Below are positions 23,419 to 30,178 of a DNA stretch of 35,043 nucleotides, piece after piece; the first letter of the stretch is position 1, and each line of letters opens with the position of its first letter. The stretch comes from Candidatus Aerophobota bacterium. GTDB lineage: Bacteria; Aerophobota; Aerophobia; Aerophobales; JAGGXI01. The DNA lies in assembly GCA_021163155.1 (NCBI GenBank), contig JAGGXI010000075.1:1-35043 (forward strand), read 5' to 3'. The position numbers and the translations under genes are program-made. The notes under the pieces are model-generated. The model worked only from the letters and a program-made list of their open reading frames with translations, was not told the origin of the DNA and ran no database searches.

Positions 23419-23853
23419 TTGATTACTCCAGAGGATAAGTTTAGAAGTTATCTTAAGTCAAGGGGATTGAAATTCACTCCACAAAGGAGTTTTATTTTAA
23501 AGGAAGCATTCTTTTTTCAGGGACATTTTAATGTAGACCAACTTTACGAAAAGCTGCGTAAGAGAATCTCCCGAGCTACTATTTACAGAACTCTTTCTTT
23601 ATTGGTGAAGGGCGGCTTAATTGAAGAAACATTTCGTTGCCAGGATAAGGGTAGTTATGAATATATTTTTGGGCGGAAGCATCATGACCACTTGCTGTGC
23701 ATAAAGTGTGGCAAGATTATTGAATTTAGAGAAGATAAAATAGAAAAATTACAAGAAGAAGTTTGTAAAAGATATGGTTTTACGCCTATTGAACATAGGT
23801 TGGGCATTAAAGGGTATTGTGAGGAGTGTTCTAAAAGTTTAAAGAAGGGTTGA
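23419..23853 (+). CDS. fur: Fur-family metal-responsive repressor
   Basis: A 144-residue Fur/PerR/Zur-type regulator. The winged helix occupies about 1-85 with the recognition region SRATIYRTLSLLVKGGLIEE. The dimerisation domain has the HHDH metal site (near 92) and two C-x2-C pairs, CIKCG and CEEC, forming the structural zinc site. It starts at TTG 23419 after AGGAGA. It is followed 64 bases later by the feo operon, whose promoter carries the same palindrome as its own, so it most likely senses ferrous iron and controls iron uptake. PerR-type peroxide sensing cannot be excluded. Confidence 0.9.
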   Translation: MITPEDKFRSYLKSRGLKFTPQRSFILKEAFFFQGHFNVDQLYEKLRKRISRATIYRTLSLLVKGGLIEETFRCQDKGSYEYIFGRKHHDHLLCIKCGKIIEFREDKIEKLQEEVCKRYGFTPIEHRLGIKGYCEECSKSLKKG

Positions 23854-23902
23854 CAAATATTTTTTTTAAAATATAATTGTGATTGAATCTCAATTACAAT
23901 TA
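23850..23902 (+). promoter_or_regulatory. feo operon promoter with overlapping Fur-type operator
   Basis: TTGACA (23850-23855), 16-bp spacer, TATAAT (23872-23877). The palindrome TAATTGT...(15 nt)...ACAATTA at 23874-23902 starts inside the -10 exactly as at fur, with matching inner bases TTGA and AATT. The -35 overlaps the last codons and stop of fur. Transcription should start near 23884, downstream of the GTG at 23879, which rules that codon out as the feoA start. Confidence 0.82.
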
Positions 23903-23917
23903 CGAAAGGTAAGAGTT

Positions 23918-24148
23918 ATGTTTAACGGGTGTTTAAATGAGTTAAAACCTGGAGAATGGGGAAGGGTTGTAGCTATAGAAGGAGGACGGGGTATCAGACA
24001 AAAGCTTTTATTAAGAGGTATAACAGAAGGGAGTGTTATTAGGATGATATCCTGTTATCAGGGGCCAATTGTAGTGGAAGTTAATAGGAGTATAGTTGCC
24101 CTTGGCAGAGGCATGGCAAAAAAAATTAAGATAATAAGGGGGGATTAA
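23918..24148 (+). CDS. feoA: FeoA-domain ferrous iron transport protein (first)
   Basis: A 76-residue SH3-like FeoA protein thought to interact with FeoB. LKPGEWGRVVAIEGG, RGIRQKLLLRGITEGSVI and the closing VALGRGMAKKIKI fit the family. The frame is open back to GTG 23879, but that codon lies upstream of the predicted transcription start and inside the operator; ATG 23918, with GAAAGG nearby, is the sound choice and gives a normal FeoA length. A second feoA starts at 24149, sharing the TAAATG junction. Confidence 0.88.
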   Translation: MFNGCLNELKPGEWGRVVAIEGGRGIRQKLLLRGITEGSVIRMISCYQGPIVVEVNRSIVALGRGMAKKIKIIRGD

Positions 24149-24376
24149 ATGGAGAAAAAACTACCCGAGATGAGATATGAGGAGAAAGGTGTAGTGAAAA
24201 TGATAGAAGGAGGATTTCGAGAAAGAGTAGCCGGTATGGGTATCAGGATTGGTAAAGAGATTAAAATGCTTACAAAACAGCCTATGAAGGGTCCTGTAGT
24301 AGTAGTGGTAGATGATGCAAGGACGTCTTTAGGATTGAGGATAGCAGAGAAAATTATCGTGGAGGTAAGTAAATGA
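24149..24376 (+). CDS. feoA: FeoA-domain ferrous iron transport protein (second)
   Basis: A 75-residue FeoA domain (EEKGVVKMIEGGFRERVAGMGIRIGKEIKML...GLRIAEKIIVEV). It lacks obvious metal ligands. GGGGGGA lies just before the ATG, which abuts the stop of the first feoA, and its own last codons overlap the GTPase gene by 4 bases (ATGA). Tandem small FeoA proteins are common in anaerobes. It shares little identity with the first copy beyond the fold pattern, so the pair is not a recent duplication. Confidence 0.87.
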   Translation: MEKKLPEMRYEEKGVVKMIEGGFRERVAGMGIRIGKEIKMLTKQPMKGPVVVVVDDARTSLGLRIAEKIIVEVSK

Positions 24377-24918
24377 AGGTTTTACTTATGGGACATCCAA
24401 ATGTTGGTAAAAGTGCGGTTTTTAATCGTCTAACGGGAGCAAATGTTATTGAATCAAATTATCCTGGTACAACCGTTGATTATACAAAAGGATATATGCG
24501 GATAAAAGGTGAGGATATCACAGTTGTAGATGTCCCCGGGACATTTTCTTTAGAACCGAAAGATAAGGCGGAAGAGGTAGCAGTGAAGATGCTCGAGGAG
24601 GAGGAAGAAGGCACTGTGGTAATATGTGTTATCGATTCTTCAAAGATAGAGAGAGGGCTTTACTTGGCATTGGAAATTATGGAGAGAGGGTATCCAGTCA
24701 TGCTTGCCCTTAATATGTGGGACGTTGCTGAGGATAAAAATATAGATATTGACGTAGAGAAGTTAAGGAAAATTTTTGGCATACCGGTGATACCAACAGT
24801 GGCTATAAGTGGTGAAGGAATTGGGGAGTTAGTAAAGAAAATAAAAGAGACAAGGCCGGTTGAGGTGGATAAAATTATTAAAAAAGTGGGAGGTATAGAT
24901 GGAACTAACCGTCGATAA
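24373..24918 (+). CDS. feoB: FeoB G-domain as a separate protein (split FeoB, N-terminal half)
   Basis: A 181-residue soluble GTPase. G1 GHPNVGKS is at 7-14, G2 NYPGTTVD near 29-36, G3 DVPG at 53-56, G4 NMWD at 114-117 and G5 ISGEG near 145. It ends with KIIKKVGGIDGTNRR and stops, where normal FeoB continues through a helical GDI domain into the membrane part. The membrane half begins in another frame 20 bases before this stop, with its own ribosome site, so the split seems real. GTP hydrolysis by this protein should gate ferrous iron entry through the partner. Confidence 0.92.
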   Translation: MKVLLMGHPNVGKSAVFNRLTGANVIESNYPGTTVDYTKGYMRIKGEDITVVDVPGTFSLEPKDKAEEVAVKMLEEEEEGTVVICVIDSSKIERGLYLALEIMERGYPVMLALNMWDVAEDKNIDIDVEKLRKIFGIPVIPTVAISGEGIGELVKKIKETRPVEVDKIIKKVGGIDGTNRR

Positions 24919-26113
24919 ACGTTGGAATTTAATTGAGAGAATATCAAAGGAAACTGTAACCTTTGGCAGGTACAGGCATACATTAAAGGATGCGATTGGG
25001 GAGCTTACTGTTAAGCCTTTGATGGGTATACCTGTTGCCATTGCCGTTTTATACGGTTTCTGGAGTGTATTTTGCTCATTTGCGGGAACATTATGTACTG
25101 ATGGATTTCTCGTCAAGTTGTTTGATGCACGCTGGTTGCCCTGGATACAGGCAAATTTCCCCGGCAAAGGGAGTTGGCTTTATTATATTCTTGTGGGAGA
25201 CCCTTTAGCGGATAACTGTTTTGAGGCCTTTGGTGTGCTGACATCCGGACTTTTTGTTCCCTTTGGCGTTGTCTTACCCGCAGTGTTCATATTCTATCTG
25301 ATGCTTACACTGTTGGAGGATATAGGATATATGCCAAGACTTGCTGTGCTAATCGACACAGTTTTGCACAAAATCGGTTTGCACGGATATGCGATTGTGC
25401 CTACAATCCTTTCTCTTGGATGTAATGTTCCCGCGGTAACGGCAACGAGAATTCTGGAGACAAAAAAGCAACGATTTATAATGATGACACTCCTCGCCAT
25501 ATTCATTCCCTGCGGTGCTCAACTTGGAATTATGCAAGAGGTAATTCCTGATACGATGGGTTTAGTCTTGCTTTATCTACTTATAGGATATTTCATCTTT
25601 GGTTTTGTCTTGAATAAGGCTATTCCGGGAAGATGCCCAGAAATCTTGATAGACGTACCCTCTTATCAAATGCCCACAAGGCGCAATGTGGAAAGAAAGG
25701 TGTGGATGAGGACAAGCGGTTTCCTAAAAACTGCGGTTCCGTTTGTGTTGTTGGGTTGTTTGGTTGTGAATGTTTTGTATCTTGCTGGAGTTATCAGCTG
25801 GCTGGGTGATGTCTTCTCGCCTATTTTCATTAGTTGGTTTGGTGTGCCTAAGGCGACCGTGGGCCCATTAATTGCGGCATTCTTAAGGAAAGACCTCGCT
25901 GTGGCACAACTTAGCGCAATTGAGATGACCAAATATCAGATGATAACATCTGTAGTGCTTGTCTCTATCTACTTTCCCTGCGTGGCGACATTTGTGATGA
26001 TGCTTAAAGAAGGGTGGAGGGAGTTATTAGGAAGTTTGGGTGTTCTTGTAGCGGTCGTATTTCTCTACGGAGGTTTGCTACATTTAATATGGACATTAAT
26101 GGGGGTGGGATAA
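24899..26113 (+). CDS. feoB: FeoB membrane domain as a separate protein (split FeoB, C-terminal half)
   Basis: A 404-residue polytopic membrane protein. It opens with VDKRWNLIERISKET, the last helix normally joining the G-domain region to the membrane part of FeoB. Gate motifs are GCNVPAVTATR and FIPCGAQLG, with a third Cys-Pro site in YFPCVATF. The ATG 24899 is preceded by a stop codon (TAG 24896-24898) in its own frame and by GGGAGG at the right distance, so it is an independently translated ORF that overlaps the G-domain gene by 20 bases. Most of the GDI helical region is missing from both halves. Confidence 0.92.
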   Translation: MELTVDKRWNLIERISKETVTFGRYRHTLKDAIGELTVKPLMGIPVAIAVLYGFWSVFCSFAGTLCTDGFLVKLFDARWLPWIQANFPGKGSWLYYILVGDPLADNCFEAFGVLTSGLFVPFGVVLPAVFIFYLMLTLLEDIGYMPRLAVLIDTVLHKIGLHGYAIVPTILSLGCNVPAVTATRILETKKQRFIMMTLLAIFIPCGAQLGIMQEVIPDTMGLVLLYLLIGYFIFGFVLNKAIPGRCPEILIDVPSYQMPTRRNVERKVWMRTSGFLKTAVPFVLLGCLVVNVLYLAGVISWLGDVFSPIFISWFGVPKATVGPLIAAFLRKDLAVAQLSAIEMTKYQMITSVVLVSIYFPCVATFVMMLKEGWRELLGSLGVLVAVVFLYGGLLHLIWTLMGVG

Positions 26114-26114
26114 A

Positions 26115-26567
26115 ATGAGTAAAAATAATGTTGGTAGTTTATATTTTGGCATCCTGGGTGTCATTGCTTTAGCTTTTGGAATTGCAGATTTAGTAGTGAC
26201 AATAGGAGGGAGTAGCGTCTGTTGGGGTATTTTAGAGATACCTAACGATATGTTTAGAGGAGGATGGGGAGGATTTATCGTGCTATTTGCTGGAGTGTTT
26301 TACCTTTCAGGGACGAAAAATTTCTCTGAGATTCATCAATTTTCAAAAGTAGTAATGGGAAGTATCCTCATATGGATAATAGCGGGATGCGATATATTTG
26401 CGATGATCACCGAATCAATACCTGGAGGTGAAGAGGGCCCCTGGTTAAATACACTTGAGGGATTTCTGGGAACATATACGCCGCCTTATCCGCCAGCGAT
26501 ATTTTTATTACCCTTTTCCCTTGTAGCAATTTACTATATAAGAAAGAGGAAGCAATACGGAGGATAA
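26115..26567 (+). CDS. Small integral membrane protein of the feo operon
   Basis: Not recognised. 150 residues with about four membrane segments: LYFGILGVIALAFGIADLVV, GGFIVLFAGVFYL, VVMGSILIWIIAGCDIFAMI and AIFLLPFSLVAIYYI, ending in the basic RKRKQYGG. It starts one base after the FeoB membrane-half stop with GGGGTGGGA before it, so it is cotranscribed. It could be an accessory to the split transporter. No metal-binding cluster is evident. Confidence 0.7.
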   Translation: MSKNNVGSLYFGILGVIALAFGIADLVVTIGGSSVCWGILEIPNDMFRGGWGGFIVLFAGVFYLSGTKNFSEIHQFSKVVMGSILIWIIAGCDIFAMITESIPGGEEGPWLNTLEGFLGTYTPPYPPAIFLLPFSLVAIYYIRKRKQYGG

Positions 26568-26727
26568 CTTGATTGGGATGGCTGAGAGATATCCTCTGTA
26601 ATGGCTATATGGCGGGGATTAGAAAAATGTGAAAGCAATAAACAAATTTCTTGAAGATTGAATTCAGGAGAGCAAAGATATTTTTCTATTTATCGAGCCT
26701 ATAAATCATAAAAGGTAAGTAATTAAA

Positions 26728-27287
26728 ATGTTAAATAATTTTTGGAGCAATCCACTTTTTTGGATAAGTATCTATCTGGTAGGTTATATAACAGCAATAG
26801 TAGTGCTTGGTTTAAGAGAAGTATCAGTTAAGGTTGAAAATAAAACACCAAAACCTCTTGTTAGAATCTTTGCCTTGCTCACCTTTGGAGTGTCAATAAT
26901 TGCCTTACCATTTACTGAGGGACCCAGGATAGCGATTCCAACGTCAGTTACTTTAGCAGCGGGGGCGATAATCTTAGGAATAAATTTCATCATCAAGATA
27001 TTAACCCAAAGACAGATAGGAGCCTCTCCCGCCTTAAAAAGTAAAGCGAAATTGGTTACGACAGGTATATACGGAATTGTTAGAAACCCTTTATATATGA
27101 GTAACGGATTATTAGCTGTAGATATGGCTATTCTCTTTAAATCAATGTATGCTCTCCTATTCCCTATTCCCTTTCTTATCTTCTTATCATATATTTTGAA
27201 GAAAGGGATTTGCTGAAAAAATATGGGAAAGAATACAAAAAATACGTAGAGAAAGTTAGATGGAGGCTGATTCCATATTTATTTTAA
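26728..27287 (+). pseudogene. Isoprenylcysteine/phospholipid methyltransferase-like protein, frameshifted
   Basis: An integral-membrane methyltransferase of the ICMT/PEMT type. The intact part (26728-27216) has several hydrophobic helices and the SAM-binding signature GIYGIVRNPLYM. The frame stops early after KKGIC, but the +1 frame from about 27192 gives FEERDLLKKYGKEYKKYVEKVRWRLIPYLF up to TAA 27287, which is the expected family C-terminus (E-E-R-x-L-x-x-x-[FY]-G-x-x-Y). One inserted base near 27191-27197 explains it. Mutation and assembly error are both possible. Substrate unknown. Confidence 0.65.
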
Positions 27288-27326
27288 CAAAATAATTTCC
27301 CCAGTATTATATAGATAAATGCTAAT

Positions 27327-27917
27327 ATGCTCAAAGAATCCGATATTTTAAAGATAGTAAAAGAGGATATGTTAAGAATATTGGGTGAAAGAAAAGAGAA
27401 AACCCCGTTAGGCTCTATTGAAACGGGAATTAAAGTTTTTAGTTCTTTTGTGTCTGAAGCAATTAAATGTCTTAAAGAAGAGGGTTTAATACGGGTTGAA
27501 GAAAAATTTGTTAAATTGACACAAATTGGACGAGATAAAGCAAAAGATATTTTAAGAAAACACCTTATTCTTGAGAATTACTTTAAGAAAACCTCAAATG
27601 AAAAGATAGCACATAGAAAAGCCCATATTCTTGAGCATTATATCTCCGAAGAAGTTATTAAAAATATAAAAAAGATATGTACATTAAAAGAAAAGGGAAT
27701 TTCTCTAACAAAACTTAAATTGCATAAAGAGAGCTTAATTGCTGATATTACCACTCCAAACAGTGAACTATTTGAAAGAATGGTTAGTATGGGAATATTT
27801 CCGGGAGAAGAGATAAATATAACAAATAAAATCTCAAATGGTGTTGTCGTTAAAATAAAAAACAAAAAATTTGCCCTCGGCAAAGATATAGCAAAAGAGA
27901 TTAAAGTGATAAAATAA
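27327..27917 (+). CDS. DtxR-like metalloregulator fused to a FeoA domain
   Basis: A 196-residue protein. Residues 1-70 form a winged helix (FVSEAIKCLKEEGLIRVEEKFVKLTQIGRDKA), residues 70-115 resemble the DtxR/MntR dimerisation region (HLILENYF...AHILEHYISEEV), and residues 130-196 are a FeoA/SH3 domain (LIADITTPNSELFERMVSMGIFPGEEINI...FALGKDIAKEI). DtxR relatives repress metal uptake with bound ferrous iron or manganese. It overlaps the second feoB by one base, so it may regulate or act with that transporter. The ribosome site is weak. Confidence 0.78.
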   Translation: MLKESDILKIVKEDMLRILGERKEKTPLGSIETGIKVFSSFVSEAIKCLKEEGLIRVEEKFVKLTQIGRDKAKDILRKHLILENYFKKTSNEKIAHRKAHILEHYISEEVIKNIKKICTLKEKGISLTKLKLHKESLIADITTPNSELFERMVSMGIFPGEEINITNKISNGVVVKIKNKKFALGKDIAKEIKVIK

Positions 27918-29821
27918 TGAGAAAACTTAAGATACTTTTAATTGGTCAACCAAATGTAGGAAAGTCATCGCTACTTAATGGATTGATTGGTTCAAGAGTT
28001 ATAGTATCTAACTATCCGGGAACTACAGTTGAAGTAATACAGGCAGAAAAAATTTTTAATAATACAAAAATAAAATTTGTTGATACACCGGGAATATATT
28101 CCATATCTGATAGAAGCGAGGAGGAAAAAGTTACTGAAAAGGCTTTGTTTGAAGAAAAAGTGGATGAGGCAATAGTGGTTGCCGATGCAACATCTCTTGA
28201 GAGAAGTCTTTATATGGCTTTGCAAATTTTGGAGGCGGAAATACCCACTGTTATAGCTTTAAATTTTGTGAGAGAGGCTGAAAAGAAAGGAATAAAGATC
28301 GATTCAAAAAAATTGGCAAAACTTCTTAATATTCCAGTTATGCTTATAAATCCTTTAACTAAAAGGGGGATAAATGAACTTGTAGATATAATATCAAGAA
28401 TTAAAAAGAGGAAGGGGCGGAGTTTTAAGATTAAATACGATGACCATATAGAAGAGGCAATAAATAAAATATCATCGCAGATAAAGGAAACTTCCATACC
28501 AACGAGATTTATAGCATTAAGAGTTTTAGAAGAGGATGAGGATTTTTATAAATATTTGAAGGATAAGAGAGTAATTGAAGAAGTTAAAGAGAGTTTAGCA
28601 GAACATCCAAAAGTTGCAGAGAATGTATCCATAACCAGATATGGAACAGCCTCATTTATAGCAGAAAGGATTACTAAAATAGTTCCTTTAGAAAAAAGAC
28701 TACAACCCTATGGGTCCCTAAGATTGCAAGAAAAAATTGATGATATTTTATTTCGTAAAATATGGGGTTCATTTATAACTGGTTTATTTATTCTTACTAT
28801 CTTTGGAACGCTGTTATATCTGGGCAATTTTATACAAAATATTCTTATGGATTTAACAGAGAGCTTTTTGTCTTTTTTTGGCACAGCAGAACATTCTATT
28901 ACTGCTATGATATTAGTTCAGGGTTTAACGGGGCTTACAGCGGGTATTTCTGTTGCTTTGCCCTATGTGTTTCTGTTTTATCTGTTTTTGGGATCACTGG
29001 AAGACATAGGACTCCTTTCCAGATTTATTGTTAATGCGGAAAGGTTTTTGAAAAAATTAGGTCTTTCTGGAAAATCATTTATTCCCTTAGCTCTTGGTTT
29101 AGGTTGTTCTGTGCCGGCAATTAGGGCTACCAGGATCTTGTCTTCTAAAAAAGAACAATTTCATACCGCATCGTTGTTTGCTTTTACACCTTGCTCCTCA
29201 AGGATCGCCATAATAATGGGGATAGTTGGATTTTATGGAGGTATAAAGTTGGCTTTTTCTGTTTTTGCCACTTTATTTGTGGCTGGTTTAATTTGGGCTT
29301 TTTTTATTAAAAAAATTGTTCATATAAAAAGTAAATATCTACTTTTAGAATTGCCTCCTTATAGAAAGCCTTTAATTAAAAATATTCTTGCTAAAAGCTG
29401 GATTAGAATGAAGGATTTTGTATATATAGTTATACCTTTGCTGATACTCGGAGGAATAGCTTGCGGTATTTTAAATGTAACGGGTTTTTCTAAATATATA
29501 GTAGAGCCCCTTTTACCAATCACTACCTGGTTGGGATTACCTGCGATGACTATTATCCCTTTAGTATTCGGATTTTTACAGAGAGATTTAACTGGAGCAA
29601 TGCTTTTATCAGTTTTAGGCAGCAAAATATCTTTAGCTATGACTCCCCTTCAAATATATACATTTGGTATAGCTTCTACAATTGGAATACCATGTATAAT
29701 TGCTTTAGGAATGCTTATTAAAGAATTTGGATTTAAGAAAGCAATAGTTTTAACAATAACCTCAATAGTTTACGGTCTTTTATTTGCTGGTTTAGTTTGG
29801 AGAATAGTCTCTCTTTTTTAA
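27917..29821 (+). CDS. feoB: Ferrous iron transporter FeoB (second, full-length)
   Basis: A 634-residue unsplit FeoB. G1 GQPNVGKS is at 10-17, G2 NYPGTTVE near 32-39, G3 DTPG at 56-59. The G4 position reads NFVR (116-119), lacking the Asp of N-x-x-D that reads guanine. A shortened helical region follows, then the membrane part from about residue 280 with gate motifs GCSVPAIRATR and FTPCSSRIA, plus GIPCIIALG. It starts at the TAATG junction with the regulator gene. Two adjacent FeoB systems of different build suggest different affinities or metals; which is inference. Confidence 0.9.
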   Translation: MRKLKILLIGQPNVGKSSLLNGLIGSRVIVSNYPGTTVEVIQAEKIFNNTKIKFVDTPGIYSISDRSEEEKVTEKALFEEKVDEAIVVADATSLERSLYMALQILEAEIPTVIALNFVREAEKKGIKIDSKKLAKLLNIPVMLINPLTKRGINELVDIISRIKKRKGRSFKIKYDDHIEEAINKISSQIKETSIPTRFIALRVLEEDEDFYKYLKDKRVIEEVKESLAEHPKVAENVSITRYGTASFIAERITKIVPLEKRLQPYGSLRLQEKIDDILFRKIWGSFITGLFILTIFGTLLYLGNFIQNILMDLTESFLSFFGTAEHSITAMILVQGLTGLTAGISVALPYVFLFYLFLGSLEDIGLLSRFIVNAERFLKKLGLSGKSFIPLALGLGCSVPAIRATRILSSKKEQFHTASLFAFTPCSSRIAIIMGIVGFYGGIKLAFSVFATLFVAGLIWAFFIKKIVHIKSKYLLLELPPYRKPLIKNILAKSWIRMKDFVYIVIPLLILGGIACGILNVTGFSKYIVEPLLPITTWLGLPAMTIIPLVFGFLQRDLTGAMLLSVLGSKISLAMTPLQIYTFGIASTIGIPCIIALGMLIKEFGFKKAIVLTITSIVYGLLFAGLVWRIVSLF

Positions 29822-30009
29822 ATAGTTCGAATAAAAGATTAAAGATTAAAACTATTTTAGATTGTATTATGAAATAAATATATGTAGAGAATGAACTTAA
29901 TATCAGGGAAATACTTCCTTTAAGTTAATTTTCAATCCTTCTACTGTGCTAACCTGTAAAGCATCATATTTTTAAAATACTCCTTTAAACTTATAATTTC
30001 CTTCCTTAG
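29822..30009. other. AT-rich gap left of the insertion sequence
   Basis: AATAGTT (29821-29827) and AACTATT (29849-29855) can pair and are followed by a short T-tract, a weak candidate terminator for feoB. The remainder to the IS edge, including TTAG 30006-30009 (the left target repeat), shows no gene. Confidence 0.35.
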
Positions 30010-30143
30010 CCCTACTTCCACACTTAAATATCAAAATTGAACCTTTTTGAATGATCAGGTAACCGAAACTCTCTATTTATCTTATTTTTCTTTTCTGTTT
30101 TTTGAGAATTGAATAATAGTGACGAATAAATAAGCTAAAAGAC

Positions 30144-30171
30144 TTGACAAAACAAATATATATAGTATAAT
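30144..30171 (+). promoter_or_regulatory. Consensus promoter of the IS transposase
   Basis: TTGACA (30144-30149), 16-bp spacer, TATAAT (30166-30171). The transposase ATG is at 30179, only seven bases after the -10, so the transcript should start at or next to the start codon. Confidence 0.75.
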
Positions 30172-30178
30172 AGTAACT

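Noticed and set aside
24896-24918. Sequencing frameshift as the cause of the split feoB
   Set aside because: The membrane half has its own ribosome site, an ATG and a stop directly upstream in its frame, and the linking domain is shortened; a simple indel does not explain this.
27402-27430. Second copy of the rdgB palindrome (shared AACCCCGTTAG) inside the DtxR-like gene
   Set aside because: Only 11 bp match, the inverted arm is different, and the encoded residues fit the winged-helix domain without an insertion.
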